From positions 1 through 8,093 of the forward strand of contig JAAXHY010000123.1 of NCBI GenBank assembly GCA_012270665.1: 8,093 bases of DNA. The letters run 5' to 3'. This document shows positions 1-6,333 of this stretch, in pieces; position 1 is the first letter of the stretch; each line of letters opens with the position of its first letter. A program made the translations under genes and the position numbers. A model generated the notes under the pieces. That model had not been told where the DNA came from. It did no database searches and was given only the letters and a program-made list of their open reading frames with translations. Source of the stretch: Dehalococcoidia bacterium. GTDB taxonomy: Bacteria > Chloroflexota > Dehalococcoidia > SAR202 > UBA11138.

Positions 1-1019
1 TGGAGCGCGGGAAGCATGATCCGCTCGGTCGCTTTGCCCATGAAGAAGTCTTCCGAGGGAGGACGCCCGACCATCGTGGTAGCGTAAATGGGGTCTCGAC
101 GACTCGTCATCGCCGTAACGTGGAAGACAGGGTACGGCTCGGCAGGGGAGTAGTAGCCGGTGTGATCGCCGAAAGGACCCTCGTCTCTCATTTCGCCCGG
201 TATTACGTATCCCTCCAGGACATACTCCGACTGGGCCGGCGCTTCCAGATCAACCGTCTTGCACTTGACCAGGTCAACCGGCTCACCGCGTATTACGCCG
301 GCGACCGCGAATTCGTCCATGTCCGGCGGCAGTGGCATAGAACCTGTCCACATCGTGGTCGGGTCCGCGCCTATTGCGACCGCGACTTCCAGCTTCTCGA
401 TGCCTCGATCCTGGGCGCGGCGGTCGTGACGAGCGCCCACTTTGTGAGTCTGCCAGTGCATCCCGGTGGTTCGCCTGTCATATACTTGCATCCGATATGT
501 TCCGACGTTGCGCCTGCCGGTTTCCGGATCGCGTGTGATGACGAGAGGGAGTGTGATGAAGGGAGCCGCGTCCGATGGCCAGCAGGTAATGACCGGCATG
601 GTGAATAAGTCCACTTCATCGCCCGTCAGAACGACTTCCTGGCAGGGCGCGCGCCTGACCAAGTTGGGCTGCGAACGCGCGAGTCCTATGAGGTCGCCCA
701 AAGCGCGCATCTTGCCGCCTAGACCCGACGGCGGACCTTGGGCCATGCTCAATAGTCTTCGAACTCTGTCCGCAAGTTCCTCGATGTCTTCCACGCCCAG
801 GGCGAGGGCCATACGCTTGTGGGCGCCAAAGATGTTGACAAGTACGGGCGCGGAGTGACCATCTACGTTTTCGAACAACAAAGCGGGACCGCCAGACTTT
901 ACCATACGGTCTGTGATCTCGGTAATTTCCAAGTGTGTGCTAACTGGGGCCGCGATCCGCTTCAACTCGCCTCTCTCTTCAAGCAGTGAAACAAACTCGC
1001 GCAGGTCTTTGAATCTCAT
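1..1019 (-). CDS. ubiD: UbiD-family prenylated-FMN decarboxylase, 3' end missing
   Basis: UbiD enzymes carry out reversible, non-oxidative decarboxylation of aromatic or unsaturated acids with prenylated FMN, for example 4-hydroxy-3-polyprenylbenzoate in ubiquinone synthesis or related steps in menaquinone synthesis. I translated this strand by hand: 339 residues are present and the gene runs off the left edge, so about 140-160 residues of a usual 480-500 are lost. NVGTYRMQ (171-178) gives the metal/prFMN Asn171 and Arg176. THK supplies His192, and DEF supplies Glu236. EGPFGDHTGYY (280-290) gives the catalytic pair Glu280 and Asp285. The spacings Asn-Arg (5), Asn-Glu236 (65) and Asn-Glu280 (109) match those of fungal Fdc1 as I remember them. 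The ATG at 1019 follows a GAAGGGA-like ribosome site. It lies 36 bases after the upstream nucleotidylyltransferase gene and is probably cotranscribed with it. The substrate cannot be told from sequence; no UbiX (prFMN synthase) is in view. Confidence 0.93.
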   Translation of the reverse strand, partial: MRFKDLREFVSLLEERGELKRIAAPVSTHLEITEITDRMVKSGGPALLFENVDGHSAPVLVNIFGAHKRMALALGVEDIEELADRVRRLLSMAQGPPSGLGGKMRALGDLIGLARSQPNLVRRAPCQEVVLTGDEVDLFTMPVITCWPSDAAPFITLPLVITRDPETGRRNVGTYRMQVYDRRTTGMHWQTHKVGARHDRRAQDRGIEKLEVAVAIGADPTTMWTGSMPLPPDMDEFAVAGVIRGEPVDLVKCKTVDLEAPAQSEYVLEGYVIPGEMRDEGPFGDHTGYYSPAEPYPVFHVTAMTSRRDPIYATTMVGRPPSEDFFMGKATERIMLPAL

Positions 1020-1055
1020 TTCCCTTCACGCAACTGTGGTATTGACGTCTGACAT

Positions 1056-2198
1056 TCAGTTTAGGGACTCGTCTCGGATCTGCGAGGAAGATATATCCTC
1101 GCGGAATGTGAACTCCGGTATCTGTGTGAACATTTCCACGTATTCGGGAGGCACGGGCAGGTCTTCGAGGGTCTTGAATACTCCGCCTTCCACACGTCCC
1201 GCAATGAGGAAGTCACAGCGAAGGTCGCGCAGTTCGGACAGCGCCGCCCCCATCCTCTGCCTGCTGTCGCCATAGTATCTTGGATCGACAAGGCGGGTCA
1301 TCGTGTCGTACCCGATGACAAAAGTCGAACCGGGGAACAGGCGCGCCTTCTCGTAGAAAACTGGAACTCGCGTAATTGCTATATCAGCCCTGCCTTGGAA
1401 CTGCTTGAGGCGACGCCTGATCTCAGAATGCTCCAGGTCCGGCTTGTCCACGTTGGAAATCGAGAGTTCATAGATGGCAGGCTTGTCGAGGATTCTGGTG
1501 GCTACATTCACCAGGCGCGTGTGCCCTTCGTGCAGTGGGTTGAAAGAACCGGAAAGAATTACTCCGCTGAAGCGCTCGTCGGCTAACCGCGTTCCATCGG
1601 CGCAGACTAGAACGTGTCCTATGTGCCCAGCGGACAGGGCTTCCAGCGGTTCACGATACCGATGCCCTGTCAGGACAATCCGCTCATCGCGCGACAGGCG
1701 CGGGTCAACTCTTTCATGCAATCCGAACGACTCGGCCAGCGAGTTCAGAATCAGTCTGCTCACTACGTCATCCTCTCCGTCACGCCCACGCAGACCCTTC
1801 GTGAGTGTGAGCGTGGAAGTCGTCCAGCCCGTCGCGTCGTAGGCGGATACGTGGCATCTGTGGTCGCCACGCTTGGTCCTGTCGGTGGCGATTGTAGCGG
1901 AGCAGGAGAGGCCAACGACGGGGATGCGGCCCTCTCTCAACCGGACGGCGCGGCGGTAGGCAGCCCGGGCCAGATCCAAGGCCGCCTGTTCGGAGACGTA
2001 CTGCCCGGGTTCGGAGCCGAGATAGTCAACCATGGCGGACGAGGCGTAGGGAACCTGTATGTCCAACACAGTACGGGACGCGCCCGCGACGCCCAGGATC
2101 CAGCCCATCGCCGGGGCGCCCGCGCCCGCTATCACGACCGATGTCATACCCTCGGTCGAATGCAGGGACTGTACTAACTGTCGGATTTCACTGTCCAT
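1056..2198 (-). CDS. CinA/PncC-like domain fused to NMN/NaMN-type nucleotidylyltransferase
   Basis: 380 residues in two parts. Residues about 1-165 resemble the CinA C-terminal (PncC, NMN deamidase) fold: a glycine/alanine-rich first strand-loop (AGAGAPAMG, 24-32), the GAS turn (39-41), a Tyr51-containing segment and a GLSCSAT loop (96-102) where PncC has its GxxGP loop. The PncC ESCTGG motif with its catalytic Ser is absent, and the Lys expected after the Tyr segment is Met56, so amidase activity is doubtful. Residues about 210-380 are a nucleotidylyltransferase: GSFNPLHEGH (217-226) is the HxGH motif, GYDT (296-299) the middle motif, and ISSSQIR (369-375) the closing ISSTxxR motif. Known relatives of the second domain adenylylate NMN or nicotinate mononucleotide for NAD synthesis. 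A similar CinA-plus-transferase arrangement exists in plant proteins, as I recall. The ATG at 2198 is preceded by AGGTCG at 5 bases. The substrate is inferred only. Confidence 0.85.
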   Translation of the reverse strand: MDSEIRQLVQSLHSTEGMTSVVIAGAGAPAMGWILGVAGASRTVLDIQVPYASSAMVDYLGSEPGQYVSEQAALDLARAAYRRAVRLREGRIPVVGLSCSATIATDRTKRGDHRCHVSAYDATGWTTSTLTLTKGLRGRDGEDDVVSRLILNSLAESFGLHERVDPRLSRDERIVLTGHRYREPLEALSAGHIGHVLVCADGTRLADERFSGVILSGSFNPLHEGHTRLVNVATRILDKPAIYELSISNVDKPDLEHSEIRRRLKQFQGRADIAITRVPVFYEKARLFPGSTFVIGYDTMTRLVDPRYYGDSRQRMGAALSELRDLRCDFLIAGRVEGGVFKTLEDLPVPPEYVEMFTQIPEFTFREDISSSQIRDESLN

Positions 2199-2219
2199 CT
2201 GGGCGACCTATATGCCGTT

Positions 2220-2248
2220 ACTATAATCGGGGCGCTCTAGGGACGCAA
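2220..2248 (-). promoter_or_regulatory. Possible sigma-70-type promoter for the nucleotidylyltransferase/ubiD pair
   Basis: On the minus strand TTGCGT (2243-2248) is followed after 17 bases by TATAGT (2220-2225), just upstream of the ribosome site and ATG at 2198. The -35 box matches the consensus only in its first half, and the gap to the upstream HPP gene is 83 bases, so simple read-through from HPP is equally possible. Confidence 0.3.
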
Positions 2249-2281
2249 ATTCACCAGTCGATATCCAGCGCGTCCTGCCGA

Positions 2282-2926
2282 TCAGAGAAGGTTGATCATC
2301 CTGGGTTTCAGGATGACACGGATGACGCTCAGCGCCAGGGCGCCGATCAGAACGAAAGCTATCGCCGACCATTGCCAGGGATCGAGTACCAGACCAAGCG
2401 CGACTCCCGCCGCCGGGGGATTCTCGGTGTTGGTAGCTACCATGAGCAGGATACTCAGCCCGACGGCCATGGCTGCGGCTATGTTGACCACCAACTGCGC
2501 GTTTACCGCCGCGTTCTCGACAATTGGAATATGCAGAACCGCGAATAACAGGGCCCCGGCCAGAATCGCGACTATCTGGCCTCCGATTACTCTGCGCGGA
2601 GTGGAGGCGACGCTGTCGGGGAGCACAAATATGATGAAGGCGGTTGAGGCTATGGAAACGATGATCGCCTCGCTGAACAGAGCGCTATGCGCCATGAGAA
2701 TGATTATCAGGGAAATTATGGCAAGCCCGCACTGGAACAGGTAGTTTTTCGTCCGGGGCCTGAGGTTCTTGTCGAACAGGAACCAGATAGTCTCCGGCCT
2801 GAAATGCGGGTGTCGAATATGTGGGTGAGGTATGTGGACGCTGTGCGAGCCCGGCCTCTGAAGATGGGGCATATGGATATTCGGACGATGGAACAGCCGA
2901 GGGCGATCCGGGGGACGATTGGACAT
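2282..2926 (-). CDS. HPP-family integral membrane protein with His-rich N-terminus
   Basis: 214 residues. Residues 1-58 are soluble, rich in Pro, Arg and His, with nine histidines between positions 13 and 41 in HxPH-like spacing. Four to five hydrophobic segments follow, at about 62-80, 85-103, 112-132, 142-165 and 185-206. DSVASTPRRVIGGQ (104-117) matches the conserved Pro-Arg-x-x-x-Gly-Gly stretch of the HPP family. TENPPAAGVAL (167-177) is the family's signature, though the eponymous His-Pro-Pro reads Asn-Pro-Pro here. Family function is poorly known; a plant/cyanobacterial HPP protein has been described as a plastid nitrite transporter. The ATG at 2926 has AGGTC six bases upstream. It is divergent from the K+ uptake cluster and could lead the minus-strand group. 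The His-rich tail could bind metal, but this is inference, and low-complexity tails often do not. Confidence 0.85.
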   Translation of the reverse strand: MSNRPPDRPRLFHRPNIHMPHLQRPGSHSVHIPHPHIRHPHFRPETIWFLFDKNLRPRTKNYLFQCGLAIISLIIILMAHSALFSEAIIVSIASTAFIIFVLPDSVASTPRRVIGGQIVAILAGALLFAVLHIPIVENAAVNAQLVVNIAAAMAVGLSILLMVATNTENPPAAGVALGLVLDPWQWSAIAFVLIGALALSVIRVILKPRMINLL

Positions 2927-2998
2927 TTCTAAGACCTGACGAGAATTGTGGCTCGTTCAAGGTTAGTCAGCCCAGAGAGAGTATGCAAGAATAATCCG

Positions 2999-3026
2999 GG
3001 CGGCTAAATCAGCGCCGCGAGCCGCC
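2999..3026. repeat. 7-bp inverted repeat in the divergent intergenic region
   Basis: GGCGGCT (2999-3005) and AGCCGCC (3020-3026) are perfect reverse complements around a 14-base loop. The repeat lies immediately upstream of the plus-strand promoter and has no T-tract, so it is not a terminator. It may be a protein-binding site or a hairpin in an HPP leader transcript; chance in GC-rich sequence is possible. Confidence 0.4.
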
Positions 3027-3028
3027 AA

Positions 3029-3043
3029 TTGACATTTCGTCAA
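3029..3043. promoter_or_regulatory. Palindrome overlapping the -35 box, possible operator
   Basis: TTGAC (3029-3033) and GTCAA (3039-3043) are exact reverse complements with a 5-base spacer, so the palindrome includes most of the -35 box. A dimeric regulator bound here would block RNA polymerase. No regulator gene is present in the window, and a 5-bp arm can arise by chance. Confidence 0.35.
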
Positions 3044-3058
3044 GGTGAAACCTAGAAT
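3029..3058 (+). promoter_or_regulatory. Sigma-70-type promoter of the K+ uptake cluster
   Basis: TTGACA (3029-3034, perfect -35) and TAGAAT (3053-3058, five of six to TATAAT) are separated by 18 bases. Transcription would begin near 3065, giving a leader of about 57 bases before the trkH GTG at 3122. This is the best promoter-like sequence I found in the window, and it sits where the plus-strand cluster begins. Confidence 0.7.
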
Positions 3059-3121
3059 CGCGGTAGGCTATCACACTCTATTGGCCTTCCCCCGACACAC
3101 ACCGACGCAGGAAGCTGTTTA

Positions 3122-4567
3122 GTGCGTTCTCCTTGGAATCCCAAGCCAGGCGACCAGTTGGTCAGACAGCCCAGACAAGCCGAACTGGGTCCGGTGACTG
3201 TTGCGGTAGAACAGAGGGAGACTAAATCCAGGGCATCCGCCACTCCGCTGCTCCTCATCTATTCCTTTGCAACCCTGGTATTGGTCGCGACGCTTCTGCT
3301 GGCGCTTCCGTTTACACATCGCGGGGAGAACGGACTCGATCACCTCTTCGTTGCCCTGTTTACCGCGACTTCTGCCGTAACCGTAACCGGACTTGTAATA
3401 CAGGATACCGCTACTTACTGGACTACCGGCGGTCAGTTGATACTGGCCGGAATTATCTTTGTGGGTGGGCTTGGTTTCATGACCTTGGCCACTTTCGCCA
3501 TCGTTCTGATAGGTCAACAGGTTACTCTTTCCCATCGTCTGCTGATACAAGAAAGTTTCGGGGGCGAATTGATGGGAATGGGACACGGAGGACTCGTCCG
3601 ACTCGCGGTTGGCATTGTGGCATTCGCCGTCGTCAGCCAAGCGGTCGCGTTTGCGGTACTCGCGATTAAGTTCTGGGCGATCTATCCTCCTGGACAGGCT
3701 CTGATGCAAGCGCTGTTTCAAGCGGTGTCTGCCTTTAACAACGCGGGTTTCGTAATATTCCCACACGAGGAAGGGCTGACCGCGTTTCAGAGAGACGGAG
3801 TCGTTATCGGGGTCACCGCCTTTATGATATTTCTGGGCGCGATCAGCTACGGCGTCCTGTTTGATATGGTGAGACAGCGAAAATTTCGGCTCTTTGGATT
3901 GACTACCAAGTTAGTGCTCACTCTGACTGCTGTCTTGATTCTTCTGGGCGTAGCTATATTCCTGGTGTTTGAGTATCGCAACCCCGAAACTCTGGGACAT
4001 CTGCCCGTCAGCCAGAAGGTCGCCACTTCGGTGTTCGAGTCGGTCAGCGGCAGGACGGCCGGGTTTTCTACTCTTGATTACTCAGAAACGGAACAAGAGA
4101 CCAACTTTATGATAACCGGCTTGATGTTCATTGGGGGCGCCTCGGCCTCGGTAGCGGGAGGCTTGAAGGTCAACACTCTCGCTGTTGTGCTGGTCGCGGT
4201 GTTCTCTACTATTCGCGGCAGAAACACCACATCCGCTTTCGGTAGAGAGATTCCAGGAAGACAGGTCAGAAGCGCGTTGGTAATAGGCGCGATTGCCACC
4301 GCGATTGTATTCGTAGTCGTGGTTTCACTCAGCATCACTGATGGCGCGTTCGATTTTCTGGACCTGTTCTTCGAAGGTGTTTCCGCCTTCGGCACGGTCG
4401 GGCTAAGTACCGGGGTGACGCCTGCGCTCTCACAATGGGGGCAGTTGATTCTGATTATTGCGATGTTCGTTGGGCGAGTGGGCCCGTTCACCATAGGGAT
4501 AGCCATGGCTCAGCAGTCGTATGTGGACAGGTATCGGTTCGTCGAAGAACGCGTTACAATAGGGTAG
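3122..4567 (+). CDS. trkH: TrkH/KtrB-type potassium channel subunit
   Basis: Membrane subunit of the Trk/Ktr superfamily that conducts K+ (and sometimes Na+) into the cell. 481 residues, the usual size. Four pore loops with their filter glycines are visible: VTVTGL (86-91), FNNAGF (205-210), RTAGF (311-315) and FGTVGL (423-428). GGASASVAGGLK (338-349) fits the gating loop of the third repeat, with Lys349. The conserved arginine of the last helix is Arg452 in GRVGPF. The N-terminal 40 residues are polar. I take the GTG at 3122 because AGGAAG (3109-3114) sits 7 bases before it; no ATG gives a full-length start. All filter glycines being present suggests K+ preference. It needs a cytosolic RCK partner, which is the next gene, 53 bases downstream. 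Whether it behaves like TrkH or KtrB cannot be settled by eye. Confidence 0.96.
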   Translation: MRSPWNPKPGDQLVRQPRQAELGPVTVAVEQRETKSRASATPLLLIYSFATLVLVATLLLALPFTHRGENGLDHLFVALFTATSAVTVTGLVIQDTATYWTTGGQLILAGIIFVGGLGFMTLATFAIVLIGQQVTLSHRLLIQESFGGELMGMGHGGLVRLAVGIVAFAVVSQAVAFAVLAIKFWAIYPPGQALMQALFQAVSAFNNAGFVIFPHEEGLTAFQRDGVVIGVTAFMIFLGAISYGVLFDMVRQRKFRLFGLTTKLVLTLTAVLILLGVAIFLVFEYRNPETLGHLPVSQKVATSVFESVSGRTAGFSTLDYSETEQETNFMITGLMFIGGASASVAGGLKVNTLAVVLVAVFSTIRGRNTTSAFGREIPGRQVRSALVIGAIATAIVFVVVVSLSITDGAFDFLDLFFEGVSAFGTVGLSTGVTPALSQWGQLILIIAMFVGRVGPFTIGIAMAQQSYVDRYRFVEERVTIG

Positions 4568-4620
4568 TCGAATTTCCCGACTTGGTTCGAAGAGGCTTAT
4601 TGGATTCAGGGGCTGTTTCA

Positions 4621-5313
4621 ATGAAGAAGCAAATAGCGATTTTGGGTCTTGGAAGATTCGGCTCCAGTGTGGCCCGTTCCCTATACAATCTGGGGCACGA
4701 TGTACTTGCGATGGACAAGGACGAGGCGCGTGTCCAGAGCATAGTAGGCAAGGCTACATATCCCCTTACCGGAGACTGTACGAACGACGCCGTGCTCAAG
4801 GAAATTGGAATAACCGACTACGATGCAGTGGTGGTGGCGATCGGCTCTGACATTGTAGCAAGCGTCATGACTTCGGTGATTCTGAAGACTATGGGTGTCT
4901 CGTACGTAGTCTCCAGGGCTCACGATGAACTCCATGGCAACACGTTGTCTCGCATAGGCGTGGACAAGGTGGTACACGCTGAGGACGAGACAGGAATTCG
5001 ATTGGCCCATAGTATGTTCAACCCTAATGTGGAAGAATATCTTGAGATAACTCCCAACTTTGGCATCAGCAAATTGAGAGTGCCCGACAGATTCTTCGGG
5101 ATGAGTCTGAAGGAACTGGGCTTTTCGGGCCCCCGCAATAAATACGGGCTTACCGTAATGGCTATACGGCGTGGTAGGAATGTCACTATAAATCCCCACA
5201 TGGATGACGTCGTGAACGCAGGTGACTGGATGATTCTGGCCGGACAGGACGAGGTACTGGATATGGTAGGCGACACTATTCAGGGAATCGTGCCTTTAGA
5301 CGAGAGTGCATAG
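4621..5313 (+). CDS. trkA: KtrA/TrkA-type RCK gating regulator of the K+ channel
   Basis: 230 residues, the KtrA size (about 220) and half that of the two-repeat E. coli TrkA. RCK_N occupies about 1-130: GLGRFG (9-14) is the Rossmann glycine motif, Asp32 ends the second strand, GDCTND (51-56) is the conserved Gly-Asp loop and AIGSD (73-77) follows strand four. RCK_C (TrkA-C) spans roughly 138-225, with the usual LRVPDRFFGMSLKEL (152-166) opening and AGDWMILAG (200-208) near its end. Family members form an octameric ring that gates TrkH/KtrB in response to ATP/ADP or NAD(H), and some RCK_C domains bind cyclic di-AMP. An upstream in-frame ATG at 4435 exists but lies inside trkH. The ATG at 4621 has AGGGG (4608-4612) at 8 bases and begins exactly with the fold. 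It ends in tandem TAG TAG. Confidence 0.95.
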   Translation: MKKQIAILGLGRFGSSVARSLYNLGHDVLAMDKDEARVQSIVGKATYPLTGDCTNDAVLKEIGITDYDAVVVAIGSDIVASVMTSVILKTMGVSYVVSRAHDELHGNTLSRIGVDKVVHAEDETGIRLAHSMFNPNVEEYLEITPNFGISKLRVPDRFFGMSLKELGFSGPRNKYGLTVMAIRRGRNVTINPHMDDVVNAGDWMILAGQDEVLDMVGDTIQGIVPLDESA

Positions 5314-5339
5314 TAGTTGGGCTTTGCCATGCCTGATGC

Positions 5340-5344
5340 AGGGG
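5340..5344 (+). promoter_or_regulatory. Ribosome site deciding a TTG start
   Basis: AGGGG lies 7 bases before the TTG at 5352. The nearest in-frame upstream codon that could matter is a stop (TGA, 5334-5336), and no ATG or GTG lies between, so this site supports TTG as the start of the Usp-like gene. Confidence 0.7.
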
Positions 5345-5351
5345 TTTCAAC

Positions 5352-5876
5352 TTGCTTAATCGCATAAGACAGGCTGCTCAGAGACGGGATTCGGCTCGAA
5401 ACGGCGCCCGGATTCCGTCGGTGTTGGTTCCTGTAACCGGGGCGGCATACGACGAGGAAGTTGTGAGGCTCGGGTGTGAACTGCTTGAATCGAGTCAAAG
5501 CAGCCTGCACATTCTGTATGTAGTTGAAGTGTCCCGAGAGTATCCGCTCGATGCCGCTATGAACTCAATCTACGTGTCGGGCGAACGAGTACTCAACAGG
5601 ATGGAGGAGATTGCAAGCGGTTACAAGTGCGTTCTGAGCGCTGAGATCGTTCAGGTCCGCAAGGCGGGAGCGGCAATCGTGCGTGAAGCGGTGTTCAAGG
5701 AAGTGGACGCAATCGTCATAGGATTGACCTATAAGGAGACCTATGGTGTGTATTCATTGGATGAGCGCATTCCGTACGTGCTGAGATATGCCCCCTGCAG
5801 GGTGATAGTATCGCGTGAGCCCTTGTCGTCGGGCGTCTCCTCACAAGTTGCTCCTTCTTTCGGGCGAAGTATATGA
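5352..5876 (+). CDS. UspA-like universal stress protein, ATP motif not recognisable
   Basis: 174 residues with a single Usp fold at about 20-153: a first strand SVLVPVTG (23-30), a helix ending in LHILYVVEV (52-60), a long helix 75-90, AGAAIVREAV (105-114), DAIVIGLT (119-126) and a closing CRVIVSRE strand (149-156). Usp proteins are dimeric cytosolic sensors, one class of which binds ATP through a G-2x-G-9x-G(S/T) motif after strand four. Here the region after Gly125 reads TYKETYG and lacks that pattern, so ATP binding is uncertain. The start is TTG. The gene lies 38 bases after trkA, and its stop overlaps the start of the next RCK_N gene (ATGA). Placement inside a K+ operon suggests a role in modulating the channel, as proposed for other Usp proteins near transporters. 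Confidence 0.8.
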   Translation: MLNRIRQAAQRRDSARNGARIPSVLVPVTGAAYDEEVVRLGCELLESSQSSLHILYVVEVSREYPLDAAMNSIYVSGERVLNRMEEIASGYKCVLSAEIVQVRKAGAAIVREAVFKEVDAIVIGLTYKETYGVYSLDERIPYVLRYAPCRVIVSREPLSSGVSSQVAPSFGRSI

Positions 5877-6325
5877 CCGGCGGCGCTGGACTTTTGGCCA
5901 AAAGGGTCGTTATAGGCGGCTGCGGTCGCACTGGAGTGGTTTTGGCTTCCGCTCTGTGTGAGTCGGGCAGTCTTGTGCAGGTGTTGGACCTGATTCCCTC
6001 CGCCTTCGACCGTCTCCCGCCGGCTCTGGTCAGTAGTGGCAGGGCGCAGCCGCGCTTGGCGGACGTTACGTTGGCGTCAAGCCTTCGCGGCGCTCGCGCT
6101 CAGGACGCGGATGTATTTATCTCTGTGACTGGTAGCGATTCCGTAAATGCTACCGCGGCTCAAATTGCTCACCATATATTCAGAGTTCCGACTGTCATTT
6201 GCCGAACCGACGATCCGGTAAAACGAGGAATGTATGAGGCTCTCGACATAACTGCTGTCAGCCAGGCCGACCTTATCCGGGACATGGTTATCCGGATCGT
6301 GCGTGATGGAGGAACGGGTCAATAG
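5873..6325 (+). CDS. Stand-alone RCK_N (TrkA-N) protein, first copy
   Basis: 150 residues covering only the nucleotide-binding Rossmann half of an RCK protein; there is no RCK_C domain. GGCGRTG (15-21) gives the GxGxxG motif and Asp39 closes strand two. The usual Gly-Asp loop reads Ala63-Asp64. GARAQDADVF (73-82) and VTGSDSVNATAAQIA (85-99) match the strand-four region and helix of TrkA-N domains. RTDDP (115-119) and the Ala-rich stretch after it fit the last strand of the fold. ATG at 5873 overlaps the uspA-like stop by four bases (ATGA), which indicates translational coupling. I infer that it mixes into the gating ring or acts as an independent NAD/ATP sensor. Start choice is moderately secure because no strong ribosome site precedes it. 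Confidence 0.85.
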   Translation: MTGGAGLLAKRVVIGGCGRTGVVLASALCESGSLVQVLDLIPSAFDRLPPALVSSGRAQPRLADVTLASSLRGARAQDADVFISVTGSDSVNATAAQIAHHIFRVPTVICRTDDPVKRGMYEALDITAVSQADLIRDMVIRIVRDGGTGQ

Positions 6326-6333
6326 CCCGACTT

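Noticed and set aside
120..608. 162-residue plus-strand open frame at the left edge
   Set aside because: It is antisense to the UbiD coding region, whose translation contains unbroken family motifs over 339 codons.
1614..2177. 187-residue plus-strand open frame opposite the CinA-like domain
   Set aside because: It lies entirely antisense to a gene with recognisable motifs and its translation shows no family features; it follows from codon bias on the other strand.
2241..2275. GGACGC/GCGTCC inverted repeat between the HPP and nucleotidylyltransferase genes, possible terminator
   Set aside because: Only six paired bases with a 23-base loop and no T-tract on either strand.
3119..3766. 215-residue minus-strand open frame opposite trkH
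   Set aside because: Antisense to the pore loops of trkH; translation is polar, low in pattern and has no ribosome site.
4435..4620. Longer in-frame start for trkA
   Set aside because: It would lie within trkH and add 62 residues with no RCK features, while the ATG at 4621 has its own ribosome site and begins exactly with the Rossmann fold.
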